From contig CALXGT010000013.1 of NCBI GenBank assembly GCA_944387915.1, positions 1 through 64,000 of the forward strand: a stretch of DNA of 64,000 nucleotides, in the 5' to 3' direction. Shown here in pieces: positions 8,560 to 17,584 of this stretch; the stretch's first letter is position 1, and the number at the start of each line of letters is the position of its first letter. Below the pieces are notes generated by a model. It saw only the letters and a list, made by a program, of their open reading frames with translations, made no database searches and was not told the origin of the DNA. The DNA is from an uncultured Clostridia bacterium (GTDB lineage Bacteria > Bacillota > Clostridia > Oscillospirales > Ruminococcaceae). Both the position numbers and the translations under genes were made by a program.

Positions 8560-9507
8560 ATGAAAAAAATAACTGGTTGGATTGTATCCGTGGCCCTTTG
8601 TCTGTCTTTTTTTGGTTGCAGCCCATCTTCGAAAACGGACGGATCTTTGAATATAGTCTGCACCATCTTCCCCCAATACGACTTTGTCCGCACTCTGACG
8701 GAGGGACAAGAAAACGTAGACGTCACCTTGCTTTTGAAAGCGGGGCAAGAAAGTCACGACTACGATCCTTCTTCCGGCGACATTGCATCTATTCATGACT
8801 GCGACATGTTTATCTATGTAGGCGGAGAATCGGATCACTGGCTGGACGAAATTCTTTCCACCACCGAGGAGGAAAACAAGAAAATCCTCGCCTTGATGGA
8901 TATGGTGGATCCTTTAGAAGAGGAAACGGTAGAGGGCATGGAGGAAAGCGAAGAAGGCCATAACGATCTCTCTTTGGAAGAATACGACGAGCATGTCTGG
9001 ACTTCCCCCAAAAACGCCATGGAAATTGTCCGCCAGCTCGCCGGCGCCCTTGTCTCCTTCCCTGAAATTGACGAAACTATGCTTCGGCAAAAGGAAAGTG
9101 CCTATTTAGACGCCCTCTCGGAGTTGGACAAAGAAATCGAAAAAACGGTAAGTGAAGGCAATAAGGATACCATTGTTGTCGCCGATCGGTTCCCCTTCCG
9201 CTACCTCTGCGAGGATTACGGCATCGAATATTTTGCCGCTTTCCCCGGCTGTGCCGCAAGCACTGAACCTTCCAGCGCCACCTTACTTTTTTTAACTGAC
9301 AAAGTCAAAGAGCTTTCCCTTTCGGTGGTATTTAAAATTGAAATGTCTGCCGCCAATATCGCAAACCACATTGCCGAAGAAACAGGCGCAAAGGTTTTGA
9401 CGCTCCATTCCTGCCACAATCGTACCGTTGAAGAGGAAGAACGAAACGAAACCTATCTCTCTTTGATGGAACAAAATGTAGAAAACCTAAAGGAGGCCTT
9501 GAAATAA
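8560..9507 (+). CDS. znuA: Zinc-binding lipoprotein of the Znu ABC transporter
   Basis: Extracellular solute-binding lipoprotein of 315 residues, cluster A-1 (ZnuA/AdcA). The signal peptide ends in the lipobox FFGC (Cys about residue 20). Expected metal-ligand positions are visible: HDYDPS (about 66), DEHVWTSP (about 145-152) and, near the C-terminus, the region around LHSCHNRT. The variable loop that is His-rich in many ZnuA proteins is here mainly Glu/Asp (about 108-143), with one His. The stop codon overlaps the znuC start by one base, so the genes are translationally coupled. Confidence 0.92.
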   Translation: MKKITGWIVSVALCLSFFGCSPSSKTDGSLNIVCTIFPQYDFVRTLTEGQENVDVTLLLKAGQESHDYDPSSGDIASIHDCDMFIYVGGESDHWLDEILSTTEEENKKILALMDMVDPLEEETVEGMEESEEGHNDLSLEEYDEHVWTSPKNAMEIVRQLAGALVSFPEIDETMLRQKESAYLDALSELDKEIEKTVSEGNKDTIVVADRFPFRYLCEDYGIEYFAAFPGCAASTEPSSATLLFLTDKVKELSLSVVFKIEMSAANIANHIAEETGAKVLTLHSCHNRTVEEEERNETYLSLMEQNVENLKEALK

Positions 9508-10220
9508 TGGCGCTCATCACCTGTGCATCTCTGTCTTTGGGCTATGAAGGAAAAACGGTGGTTTCCGACCTGACCTTTCAGGTTGAAAAAGGGAACTATC
9601 TTTGTATTATTGGAGAAAATGGTTCCGGAAAAAGTACGCTGATCCGGGCGCTTTTGGGGCTGAAAGAAGTGAGTCGGGGAGAAATCCGCTACGGCGACGG
9701 CTTTTCCAGGCAGGGAATCGGTTATCTTCCCCAGCAAACGTTGGTTCAAAGGGATTTTCCGGCAACCGTCACCGAAATTGTCCGCACCGGCTTTTTGAAT
9801 CGGAAACGCTTTTCTTTCTTCTATTCCGAAGAGGAAAAGGAAAAAGCGAATGGGATTATGGATAAGCTTTCCGTCTCTCCTTATAAAAGCAGCAGTTATA
9901 AAGCCCTTTCCGGTGGCCAGCAGCAACGGGTTTTATTAGCCAGAGCCCTTTGCGCCGCCAAGGATCTTCTCCTTTTGGATGAGCCGACCGCCGGACTGGA
10001 TCCGCTGATGTCCTCGACGCTGTACCGTATGATTGAACAGCTCAACCACGAAGGGCTTACCATCATTATGGTAACCCACGACATGGACGCCGCTTTGCGC
10101 TACGCCAGCCACATTCTTCATCTCCACAAGGACACTTCCTTCTTTGGGACCCGGGAAGAATATGACCACTGCCAGGTTTGCGCCCAATTCTTAGACGGGG
10201 AGGAACAAACAAATGACTGA
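9507..10220 (+). CDS. znuC: Zinc ABC transporter ATPase
   Basis: 237-residue ATPase energising zinc import. Motifs in order: Walker A GENGSGKST (about 35-43), signature LSGGQQQRV, Walker B LLLLDEPTAGLD and H-loop VTHDMD. The final segment CQVCAQFLDG carries two Cys and may be variable. It overlaps znuA by one base and znuB by eight, so the three proteins are made from one transcript in fixed ratio. Confidence 0.94.
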   Translation: MALITCASLSLGYEGKTVVSDLTFQVEKGNYLCIIGENGSGKSTLIRALLGLKEVSRGEIRYGDGFSRQGIGYLPQQTLVQRDFPATVTEIVRTGFLNRKRFSFFYSEEEKEKANGIMDKLSVSPYKSSSYKALSGGQQQRVLLARALCAAKDLLLLDEPTAGLDPLMSSTLYRMIEQLNHEGLTIIMVTHDMDAALRYASHILHLHKDTSFFGTREEYDHCQVCAQFLDGEEQTND

Positions 10221-11046
10221 TTTTTTTGCCGTCCTTGCTTCCTTTTTCTCTTATCCCTTTGTGCAAAAAGCCCTTTTAGTAGGTTCTTTGATCTCCCTTT
10301 CCGCCGCCCTTTTGGGAACAACTTTGGTGCTGAAGCGCTATTCGATGATTGGAGACGGCCTTTCCCATGTGGGGTTTGGCGCCTTGGCGATCGCCACCTC
10401 GTTTCATATCGCCGACGTCGCTATGGGTTTTGCCCTACCGGTGGTGGTGATCGCCGCCTTCTTTCTTTTGCGGCTCAGCGAAAACAGCAAGATCCACGGA
10501 GACGCCGCCATCGCCTTGATCTCCACCACTTCTTTAGCAGTGGGGTATATGGTGATGCATAAAAACGGAACCAACGTAGATGTGGGAAACTATATGTTCG
10601 GAAACGTTTTTACCATTACCGACGGAGACGCTGTTTTGAGCGTTGTACTGGCAATCGCGGTGATGCTGCTGTTTGTTTTCTTTTACCACAAAATTTTTTG
10701 CGTCACCTTTGATGAAAGCTTTTCCAAAGCGATCGGCGTCAGTCCCGGGATATACAACGGGGTGATCGCTGTTTTGACCGCCGTTGTAGTGGTTTTGGGA
10801 ATGCGGATGATGGGAACCCTTTTGATTTCCGCCCTTATGATCTTTCCATCTTTAACATCTATGCGATTTTGTAAAAGCTTTCGCGGCGTTGTCGCCGCTT
10901 CCGCTCTCGTCTCTTTACTGGCCTTCCTTTTGGGAATTGTTTTGGCGCACCTTTTGGATTTCCCCGCGGGAAGCACCATTGTCGTCGTAAACGCGCTCAT
11001 CTACCTGATGGCGATGCTTTTTTCGAAAATACGCGGGCGTTTATAG
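10213..11046 (+). CDS. znuB: Zinc ABC transporter permease
   Basis: 277-residue ABC-3 family permease with about 8 hydrophobic segments. Family phrases include SLSAALLGTTLVLKRYSMIGDGLSHVGFG near the N-terminus and GMRMMGTLLISALMIFP in the C-terminal half. It is the last gene of the zur-znuACB operon. No strong hairpin follows before the next gene at 11215, so weak read-through into the downstream lipoprotein gene is possible. Confidence 0.93.
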   Translation: MTDFFAVLASFFSYPFVQKALLVGSLISLSAALLGTTLVLKRYSMIGDGLSHVGFGALAIATSFHIADVAMGFALPVVVIAAFFLLRLSENSKIHGDAAIALISTTSLAVGYMVMHKNGTNVDVGNYMFGNVFTITDGDAVLSVVLAIAVMLLFVFFYHKIFCVTFDESFSKAIGVSPGIYNGVIAVLTAVVVVLGMRMMGTLLISALMIFPSLTSMRFCKSFRGVVAASALVSLLAFLLGIVLAHLLDFPAGSTIVVVNALIYLMAMLFSKIRGRL

Positions 11047-11147
11047 TTTCTTTTCCGTTTCTTTACAGCTTATTTTCTTTTTTCATAAAATCTTTTTCCC
11101 CTGTTCACCAAATCCCGCTTTGCATCGTGTATGCTTTGGATATCCGA

Positions 11148-11214
11148 AGGAGGTGAGAGACAGAAATTTGATAACAATCATTTTTAGAAAAAAGACCTTT
11201 CAGGAGGAATTTGT
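11148..11214 (+). other. Possible short leader ORF before the lipoprotein gene (weak)
   Basis: AAGGAGGTGAG lies about 60 bases upstream of the lipoprotein start. A short frame opening at a GTG or TTG codon downstream of it ends in a TGA that overlaps the lipoprotein ATG. It could be a translated leader or simply a second ribosome-binding motif. Support is weak: no ATG and suboptimal spacing. Confidence 0.2.
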
Positions 11215-11724
11215 ATGATGAATAAAAAACGAGTCATTGCTTTAATTTTGGCGCTCGCGTCCGCTATGACGATGATTTTGGCTTCCTGTAACAATGACGA
11301 TAACCAGTCGAGCAGCGAATCTTCCGTCATCAACAGCTCTGAAGAAGGAAGCTCCGATCCTTCTTCTTCGGAAGAAAGTGAAGATCCTTCCTCTGAAGAT
11401 CCCTCTTCCGAGGAGGAGACCAGCGGCGAAGAGGATAGCGAGCCTGCCGCCAACACCATGGCCAAGATCACTTCCATCACCGAAAACGAGTATTCCGCGG
11501 TTTTGTATAGCGGCGACGAAATCAGCGATTTCGCCTCGGTAGATACCACCGCTTTTACCGAAACCACCGACACCGTTTCTCTGACCATTCCGTCGGAAAC
11601 TTCCGTACTGTTAATGGTTGACGGCGAATTAACGGAAGGCAGCCTTTCCGATATCGAAGTCAACGATATGGTGGTATTTTCTGAAGACGCGGAAGGAAAC
11701 ATTCTCCAGATCGTCGTGTACTAA
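11215..11724 (+). CDS. Ser/Glu-rich lipoprotein of unknown function
   Basis: 169 residues, not recognised. A lipoprotein signal peptide with lipobox ILASC (Cys about 24) is followed by a low-complexity linker of Ser, Glu, Asp and Pro (about 28-80) and a small, probably beta-rich domain (about 85-169: AKITSITENEYSAVLYSG ... VLLMVDGELTEGSL). The acidic linker resembles wall-spanning spacers. AGGAGG is positioned 7 bases before the first of two ATG codons. It stands alone between the zinc operon and a convergent GH25 gene, with a shared terminator after it. Confidence 0.75.
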   Translation: MMNKKRVIALILALASAMTMILASCNNDDNQSSSESSVINSSEEGSSDPSSSEESEDPSSEDPSSEEETSGEEDSEPAANTMAKITSITENEYSAVLYSGDEISDFASVDTTAFTETTDTVSLTIPSETSVLLMVDGELTEGSLSDIEVNDMVVFSEDAEGNILQIVVY

Positions 11725-11777
11725 AACTTTTTTTGTGTAACATTCTCTTCTATTCTTTTTCTCTTTTTCTTTCATTC

Positions 11778-11816
11778 AAAAAGCCGGCTATGAAAATTCA
11801 TAGCCGGTCTTTTTTA
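11778..11816. terminator. Bidirectional terminator between the lipoprotein and GH25 genes
   Basis: Perfect stem CCGGCTATGA / TCATAGCCGG with a 4-base loop, flanked by AAAAA on the left and TTTTTT on the right, so it can stop both convergent genes. The GH25 stop codon lies at its edge. Confidence 0.92.
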
Positions 11817-12875
11817 CGGTGTTTCCGATGTGAGCGGAAGGGATTCCTCCACATATTGCTGGAAACAGAGATTCAAATCCACGTCCCCCTCGATCCCGTC
11901 GACACTGCCTGAAGCGGTGTACTGCCACATAGAAATTCGATACGGGTAATACGGATTGTTTCGATAGCTCGCAAGCCAAATATCGTAAGGCTCCAGCCGC
12001 TCCGGCTCCATTTCCTCAAGATACCACCGCACCGAAAGGTATACCATGGGCGTATATCCCGCGCTTTTGATCCGTTCGCAAAACGCTGTGATAATGTCCG
12101 TGCGCAGAGAAGGAGAAAGGGTATCCGCCCTTCCGGTTTTGGAAGCGGTCTCCTCGGTGTCAAAAACAATAGGGTAATCGACGGTATACCCGTCAATATG
12201 CTCTAAGACAAACTCCGCTTCCTCGATCGCCTCTTCCACAGTGATTGCCTGGGAGTAAAAATAGACGCCCACCGGGAGAGACACTTCGTTCGCGCCGCTG
12301 ATATTGGCGTCAAACCATTCGTCCAGGCAAACCTTGCCCGTTTCGTACCCCCGGTAGCCCAATCGGATCATACCATAATCCACACCGCTGTCTTTCACTT
12401 TCTGCCAGTCGATTTCTCCCTGATATTTGGAGACGTCGATTCCGTGCAACGCCTGAACCGTTCCGTCATCGTAAGAAATCACACCGTTTTCATCCAGCGA
12501 CAGCTGATCCCAGTCCAACTGATTTTTCTCTAACGTTTCCAACGGCTGATGGTATACATACCCGTTTTCTCCCCGATAGATGAAGACATCGGGAAAGAGT
12601 TGCTGTAAAAAGTCGGTGCCGGGAGTATAACGGTCGGCGTTTTCCTTTACTTTCCCGATAAACGCCTCTAATTCCGCGTTTTTTTCCTCTTCCAAAAATA
12701 CCGCCATAGAAGACTCCTCTTCCAGCTTCTCCCGTTGCCGCAAAAGATTGACGACGATGCCGCTCAATACCAACACGGCGACCATAAGTACGGCGCTGAT
12801 GCAAAACCAGACCTTTCCCTGATTGACTTTTCGATGTTCCAAAATTTCATACTCCTCCCTAAAACAATTCGACAA
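11814..12875 (-). CDS. Membrane-anchored GH25 lysozyme-like muramidase
   Basis: 353 residues. A short cytoplasmic start, one membrane anchor (about 22-45), a Glu-rich extracytoplasmic stalk (about 46-130) and a C-terminal GH25 domain (about 143-345). Catalytic-site phrases are HGIDVSKYQG at the start of the domain and VFDTEE (DxE) in the centre; the closing strand has ISMWQYTASGSVDGIEGDVDLN, typical of GH25. Predicted to cleave the MurNAc-GlcNAc bond of peptidoglycan outside the cell. No holin or phage gene is nearby, so this is a housekeeping wall enzyme rather than an endolysin. Confidence 0.92.
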   Translation of the reverse strand: MSNCFREEYEILEHRKVNQGKVWFCISAVLMVAVLVLSGIVVNLLRQREKLEEESSMAVFLEEEKNAELEAFIGKVKENADRYTPGTDFLQQLFPDVFIYRGENGYVYHQPLETLEKNQLDWDQLSLDENGVISYDDGTVQALHGIDVSKYQGEIDWQKVKDSGVDYGMIRLGYRGYETGKVCLDEWFDANISGANEVSLPVGVYFYSQAITVEEAIEEAEFVLEHIDGYTVDYPIVFDTEETASKTGRADTLSPSLRTDIITAFCERIKSAGYTPMVYLSVRWYLEEMEPERLEPYDIWLASYRNNPYYPYRISMWQYTASGSVDGIEGDVDLNLCFQQYVEESLPLTSETP

Positions 12876-13080
12876 AAAGCGCCCTTCTTTTTGTCCCTTT
12901 CATCTTATCATATTCAGAAAAGAAAAGCAAAATCCTTTTTGTGGTTTACAAAAAAAGAAAAAGCGTTTATAATAAGAAAAAGTTGCGGTTTTCTGATGTT
13001 CAACGCGACAAAAAGGATTTGTATAAAAAGAAAGGAAGGAGGGGTTTTCCAAAGTTTGGTTTGGAAGGCCTTGTATTTTT

Positions 13081-13995
13081 ATGCTTAGACATCTGATTGA
13101 TCCTTTGGATCTCTCCAAAGAAGAAGTGATCTCCTTGCTGGACTTAGCGGATGACATAAAACAGCATCCGGAAAACTATCGGGAAAAGGCCCGGTACAAA
13201 AAGCTGGCTACCCTCTTTTACGAGCCCAGTACCCGGACCCGATTAAGCTTTGAAGCGGCAATGCTCAACCTTGGCGGCAGCGTTTTAGGCTTTTCCGATT
13301 CCAGTCAAAGTTCGGCTACCAAAGGGGAGAGCATCGCCGATACCATCCGGGTGATTAGCGCTTACGCCGATATCTGCGCTATGCGCCACCCTAAAGAAGG
13401 CGCTCCTTTAAGGGCGTCCCATTATTCCCGGATTCCGGTAATCAACGCCGGCGACGGAGGACACCAGCATCCTACCCAAACGCTCACCGACTTAATGACC
13501 ATTCGGGAACGTGAGGGAAGATTAAGCGATCTGACCATCGGCGTTTGCGGGGATTTAAAATTCGGCCGCACTGTCCATTCCCTGATTAAATCCATCATTC
13601 GCTTCCCCAACATCCGTCTGGTGCTCATCTCCCCCGAGGAGCTTCGGGTTCCCGATTACATTACCGAGGATGAGCTGAAAGCCAAAAATATTCCCTTTAC
13701 CGAAGTGCGCTCTCTGGATGACGCGATGGCGAAGCTGGATATTTTGTATATGACAAGGGTACAGCGGGAACGCTTCTTTAATGAAGAGGATTATGTCCGT
13801 TTGAAAAACTCCTACATTTTGACTACCGATAAGCTCCGGCCGGCCAAAGAGACGTTGGCGGTTCTTCATCCCCTTCCCCGCGTCAATGAGATTACCCTCG
13901 CCGTTGACAATGACCCGAGAGCAGCCTATTTCGAACAGGCGGAAAACGGCGTCTATGTACGTATGGCCCTCATCATCTTTTTGCTGGGACTGTAA
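13081..13995 (+). CDS. pyrB: Aspartate carbamoyltransferase catalytic chain
   Basis: Joins carbamoyl phosphate and L-aspartate to N-carbamoyl-aspartate, an early step of UMP synthesis. 304 residues. The carbamoyl-phosphate motif [11 protein letters not shown], the loop SSATKGES, the motif [13 protein letters not shown] and the C-terminal HPLPRVNEI are all present; ATKGES and the partner gene distinguish it from ornithine carbamoyltransferase. Fourteen bases separate it from the regulatory chain pyrI. The ribosome binding site is distant (GGAAGG 12 bases upstream), within a leader containing a small TTCCAAA/TTTGGAA hairpin. I see no PyrR-type element. Confidence 0.96.
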   Translation: MLRHLIDPLDLSKEEVISLLDLADDIKQHPENYREKARYKKLATLFYEPSTRTRLSFEAAMLNLGGSVLGFSDSSQSSATKGESIADTIRVISAYADICAMRHPKEGAPLRASHYSRIPVINAGDGGHQHPTQTLTDLMTIREREGRLSDLTIGVCGDLKFGRTVHSLIKSIIRFPNIRLVLISPEELRVPDYITEDELKAKNIPFTEVRSLDDAMAKLDILYMTRVQRERFFNEEDYVRLKNSYILTTDKLRPAKETLAVLHPLPRVNEITLAVDNDPRAAYFEQAENGVYVRMALIIFLLGL

Positions 13996-14008
13996 AGGAG
14001 GAAGACCC

Positions 14009-14434
14009 ATGCTCTATATTGACAGCATTCAAAACGGACTGGTGATTGACCACATCCAAGCGGGAACATCCATGCGGATCTACCATCTGCTGAAATTAGA
14101 CCGGCTGGACTGCGGCGTCGCCATCATCAAAAATGTCCGAAGCGAAAAATACGGCCGCAAGGACATTATTAAAATTGAAGGAGAAATTGATCTGAATTTG
14201 GATATCTTAGGATATCTGGATCCCAATATTACCATTGTCGTTATCAAAGACGGAAACGTCGCGGAAAAGAAAAGTCTGACCCTCCCGAAAACGTTAACCA
14301 ACGTGATCCGGTGCAATAATCCCCGCTGTATCACCAGCGCGGAAGAAGGCATCGACCATATTTTCTCTCTGTCGGAAAAGGGATGCTACCGTTGCATTTA
14401 CTGTGACGAGGAATTCCATCCCTCCCGCTCTTAA
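14009..14434 (+). CDS. pyrI: Aspartate carbamoyltransferase regulatory chain
   Basis: 141-residue regulatory subunit. The N-terminal nucleotide-binding domain (about 1-95) is followed by the zinc domain with the four ligands in CNNPRC and CYRCIYC, which binds the catalytic chain. Its presence predicts an allosteric holoenzyme feedback-controlled by CTP/UTP rather than a lone catalytic trimer. The ATG at 14009 has AAAGGAGG about 7-8 bases upstream; an upstream in-frame start would lie inside pyrB. The position directly after pyrB is the standard pyrBI order. Confidence 0.96.
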   Translation: MLYIDSIQNGLVIDHIQAGTSMRIYHLLKLDRLDCGVAIIKNVRSEKYGRKDIIKIEGEIDLNLDILGYLDPNITIVVIKDGNVAEKKSLTLPKTLTNVIRCNNPRCITSAEEGIDHIFSLSEKGCYRCIYCDEEFHPSRS

Positions 14435-14463
14435 CCCTTTCATTTACAAAAAGGAGGAATGTT

Positions 14464-15807
14464 ATGGGCAAATATTTTGGAACCGATGGCTTTCGCGGAG
14501 AAGCCAACAAAGGATTGACGGTGGAGCACGCCTATAAGGTAGGCCGTTTTTTAGGGTATCATTACAGCAAGGACCACAAATGCACCGTCGTCATCGGAAA
14601 AGATACCCGTCGGAGCAGCTATATGTTTGAGTATGCCCTGGCAGCGGGGCTCACCGCATCCGGCGCTGACGCTTACCTTTTGCATGTTACCACCACACCC
14701 AGCGTTTCTTATGTAGCGCGCACCGAGGATTTTGACTGCGGTATTATGATCTCCGCCAGTCACAACCCCTATTACGACAACGGCATCAAGCTCATTAACC
14801 AAAACGGGGAAAAAATGGAAGAATCCGTCATTTCCTTAGTGGAGGATTATTTGGACGGGCGGATTCCCGAAGTCCCCTTCGCGAAGCGGGAAAATATCGG
14901 ACGGACGGTGGACTATTTCGCCGGAAGGAACCGATATATGGGCTATTTGATTTCTTTGGCGAGCCATTCCTACAAAAACTTCAAAATCGGCTTAGACTGC
15001 GCCAATGGAAGCGCTTACACCATCGCCAAGAGCGTTTTCGACGCCTTAGGCGCCGACACCTACCTCATCAATAACCGTCCCGACGGACTGAACATCAACG
15101 AAAACTGCGGTTCCACCCATATTGAGGGGTTGCAGAAATTTGTTCTTGACAACCATCTGGACGTGGGATTTGCTTACGACGGCGACGCCGACCGGTGCTT
15201 AGCGGTGGATGAAAAAGGAAATGTGGTGGACGGAGACCAAATCCTTTATCTCTACGGCCGCTATATGAAGGAACGGGATCATTTAACCAACAACACCGTG
15301 GTCACCACCGTGATGTCCAATTTAGGGTTATACAAAGCCTTTGACGCTTTGGGGATCCAGTACGAAAAAACGGCGGTGGGCGATAAATACGTCTACGAGA
15401 ATATGCAGCGCCACGGTCATAAAATCGGCGGCGAAAAATCGGGGCACATCATCTTCTCCAAATATGCCACCACCGGAGACGGTATTTTGACTTCCATCAA
15501 AATTATGGAAGCGATGTGCGGAAAAAAATCCACCTTAAGCGAACTTGCCGCACCGGTCATCTTTTACCCTCAGGTTTTGCAAAATGTTCCGGTAGAAGAC
15601 AAGGAAGCCGCCCAAAATGATCCGGACGTCGCGGCAGTGATCAAAGCCATTTCCGAGGAGTTAGGAAGCGACGGACGAATTCTCCTCCGCGCCAGCGGCA
15701 CGGAACCTATGATTCGGGTGATGGTAGAAGCCAAAACCGAGGACATCTGTTTGGAAAAAGTGGAATTAGTTTTGCAAAAGCTCAAAGAAAAGGGATATTT
15801 GGCGTAA
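14464..15807 (+). CDS. glmM: Phosphoglucosamine mutase
   Basis: Interconverts glucosamine 6-phosphate and glucosamine 1-phosphate for UDP-GlcNAc and wall synthesis. 447 residues, normal length. Motifs: start KYFGTDGFRGEAN, phosphoserine loop SASHNP (Ser about 99), metal-binding DGDADR, sugar-binding GGEKSGHI and the phosphate-binding RASGTEPMIRVM. AGGAGG precedes the ATG. It lies 29 bases after pyrI and is followed by a strong terminator, so it may be co-transcribed with pyrBI. Confidence 0.96.
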   Translation: MGKYFGTDGFRGEANKGLTVEHAYKVGRFLGYHYSKDHKCTVVIGKDTRRSSYMFEYALAAGLTASGADAYLLHVTTTPSVSYVARTEDFDCGIMISASHNPYYDNGIKLINQNGEKMEESVISLVEDYLDGRIPEVPFAKRENIGRTVDYFAGRNRYMGYLISLASHSYKNFKIGLDCANGSAYTIAKSVFDALGADTYLINNRPDGLNINENCGSTHIEGLQKFVLDNHLDVGFAYDGDADRCLAVDEKGNVVDGDQILYLYGRYMKERDHLTNNTVVTTVMSNLGLYKAFDALGIQYEKTAVGDKYVYENMQRHGHKIGGEKSGHIIFSKYATTGDGILTSIKIMEAMCGKKSTLSELAAPVIFYPQVLQNVPVEDKEAAQNDPDVAAVIKAISEELGSDGRILLRASGTEPMIRVMVEAKTEDICLEKVELVLQKLKEKGYLA

Positions 15808-15817
15808 CGCGCCAATT

Positions 15818-15850
15818 AAAAAAGCCTTCGGAAAATCCGAAGGCTTTTTT
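15818..15850. terminator. Bidirectional terminator between glmM and trpB2
   Basis: Perfect stem AAAAAAGCCTTCGG / CCGAAGGCTTTTTT with a 5-base loop (GAAAA side) between two convergent genes. Confidence 0.94.
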
Positions 15851-15863
15851 GTATGGGAATCAT

Positions 15864-17243
15864 TTATTCTTCCGGTTGGGCAGGAATCCCATCAAATCCC
15901 GCTTTCAAATCCTCATCTGTGGGGATGTAGTCGCTCATCTTTCCGTCGTGGAATTTTTCGTAGGCAACCATATCAAAATATCCGGTTCCGGTGAGGCCGA
16001 ATACGATAGTTTTCTCTTCGCCGGTTTCCTTGCATTTTAACGCCTCGTCCATGGCGACCCGAATGGCGTGGCTGCTTTCCGGCGCGGGAAGGATCCCCTC
16101 GATTCGGGCAAAAGTCTCCGCCGCTTGGAACACTTCAAGCTGGCCTACCGAGACCGCTTCCATCAATCCCTCGTCGTACAGTTCGGAAAGTACCGAGCTC
16201 ATACCATGGTAGCGAAGGCCGCCCGCATGGTTGGGGGATGGAATGAAGCCGCTTCCCAAAGTATACATTTTCGCCAACGGACAAACCATACCGGTATCGC
16301 AAAAATCGTAAACGTATTTTCCTCTGGTAAGGCTGGGGCAGGATGCCGGCTCTACCGCGATAAACCGGTAATCCTTCTCTCCTCTGAGCTTTTCACCCAT
16401 AAAGGGAGCGATCAAGCCGCCCAAATTGGAACCGCCGCCGGCACAGCCGATGATGATGTCGGGGGTGATGCCGTATTTATCCAAAGCCGTTTTGGTCTCC
16501 AGGCCGATCACCGACTGATGGAGCAATACCTGGGACAACACGCTTCCCAAAACATAACGGTACCCATCGCTCTTTACGGCGACCTCTACCGCTTCCGAAA
16601 TAGCGCAGCCCAAAGAACCGGTCGTTCCGGGATGTTCCGCTAAAATTTTCCGTCCCACCTCGGTCTCCATAGAGGGAGAGGGAGTGACCGAAGCGCCGTA
16701 AACCCGCATTACTTCCCGACGGAAGGGCTTTTGCTCATAGGATACCTTGACCATAAACACTTTGCAATCCAAATCAAAGTAGGAACAGGCCATAGCAAGC
16801 GCCGTGCCCCATTGTCCCGCGCCCGTCTCGGTAGTGACGCCCTTTAAGCCCTGTTTCTTGGCGTAATAAGCCTGAGCAATGGCGGAATTAAGTTTGTGAC
16901 TTCCGCTGGTGTTGTTACCTTCAAACTTATAGTAGATCTTTGCCGGGGTACCCAGCTCTTTCTCCAACCGGTATGCCCGCATCAGCGGAGACGGCCGGTA
17001 CATTTTGTAAAACTCCCGAATTTCCGCGGGAATTTCGATGTAGGGCGTGTCGTTGTCCAATTCCTGCATAGCAAGCTCGGTGCAGAAAACCCCTTCCAGT
17101 TCACTTAAGGTCATCGGCTTCCCGGTAGCAGGATTCAAAAGGGGAGCCGGTTTCTTTTTCATATCCGCCCGCAGGTTGTACCAGCTTTTAGGCAGCTCCG
17201 ATTCTTCCAGGTAGATTTTGTAGGGAATATTTTTGTTTTCCAT
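15864..17243 (-). CDS. trpB2: TrpB2-type tryptophan synthase beta chain
   Basis: PLP enzyme forming tryptophan from indole and serine. At 459 residues it is longer than the ~400 of classical TrpB and carries the extended N-terminus (PYKIYLEESELPKSWYN) of the TrpB2 subgroup. The PLP lysine sits in GSHKLNSA (Lys about 117). Further motifs are TETGAGQWG, GCAGGGSN and EPASCPSLTRGKY. No trpA or other trp gene is adjacent. TrpB2 proteins generally act without TrpA and may salvage free indole. A T-box leader with a UGG specifier precedes it, so expression should rise when tRNA-Trp is uncharged. Confidence 0.92.
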   Translation of the reverse strand: MENKNIPYKIYLEESELPKSWYNLRADMKKKPAPLLNPATGKPMTLSELEGVFCTELAMQELDNDTPYIEIPAEIREFYKMYRPSPLMRAYRLEKELGTPAKIYYKFEGNNTSGSHKLNSAIAQAYYAKKQGLKGVTTETGAGQWGTALAMACSYFDLDCKVFMVKVSYEQKPFRREVMRVYGASVTPSPSMETEVGRKILAEHPGTTGSLGCAISEAVEVAVKSDGYRYVLGSVLSQVLLHQSVIGLETKTALDKYGITPDIIIGCAGGGSNLGGLIAPFMGEKLRGEKDYRFIAVEPASCPSLTRGKYVYDFCDTGMVCPLAKMYTLGSGFIPSPNHAGGLRYHGMSSVLSELYDEGLMEAVSVGQLEVFQAAETFARIEGILPAPESSHAIRVAMDEALKCKETGEEKTIVFGLTGTGYFDMVAYEKFHDGKMSDYIPTDEDLKAGFDGIPAQPEE

Positions 17244-17276
17244 ATGTGTTCTCCTTTCTGTATCGGGACAGGAATC

Positions 17277-17541
17277 AAAAAAGCCCTTGTCCCAAGCGAT
17301 CCTTTTCGCCGGGACAAGAGCCTATACTCCTGCGGTACCACCCTGCTTGGCGCTATCGCGCCCACTCTGCGCATACTACCATATGCCGGCCTTTGGTAAC
17401 GGAAAGCCACACCCGTCTCGCCTACTTTACTTCAACTCGCCCTCGAAAGCCCATTCGCCCGTTTCCGTCTTACCGTCTCACACCAACCGACGGCTCTCTG
17501 AAAAACATCCCCGGGTTACTTGCTCTTTCTCTCAGGTTTGC
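17277..17541 (-). promoter_or_regulatory. T-box riboswitch, Trp (UGG) specifier, upstream of trpB2
   Basis: Read on the minus strand. The leader has the basal stem GAAAG/CTTTC with the TGA/GAG kink-turn, the specifier-loop S-turn AGTA (17520-17517) opposite GAA, and directly after GAA the codon TGG (17453-17451). Apical features are AGAGAG followed by GGTTGGTG. The antiterminator is the T-box AGGGTGGTACCGCAGG (17344-17329). The competing terminator pairs CTCTTGTCCC with GGGACAAGGG and ends in TTTTTT (17322-17277). The specifier agrees with the downstream Trp gene. Confidence 0.93.
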
Positions 17542-17545
17542 GTCA

Positions 17546-17574
17546 AGGATAACACACTTTTTTGCTTTTGTCAA
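17546..17574 (-). promoter_or_regulatory. Sigma-A promoter of the trpB2 T-box transcript
   Basis: -35 TTGACA (17574-17569), 17-base spacer, -10 TATCCT (17551-17546), a few bases upstream of the predicted leader start. Confidence 0.8.
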
Positions 17575-17584
17575 TAGCTTTTCC

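Noticed and set aside
11814-12875. Prophage endolysin
   Set aside because: GH25 alone could suggest a phage lysin, but it has an N-terminal membrane anchor and no holin, tail or integrase gene is nearby.
12876-13080. PyrR-type attenuator before pyrB
   Set aside because: Only a small hairpin (TTCCAAA/TTTGGAA) without a following T-run is visible, and no PyrR-binding loop consensus.
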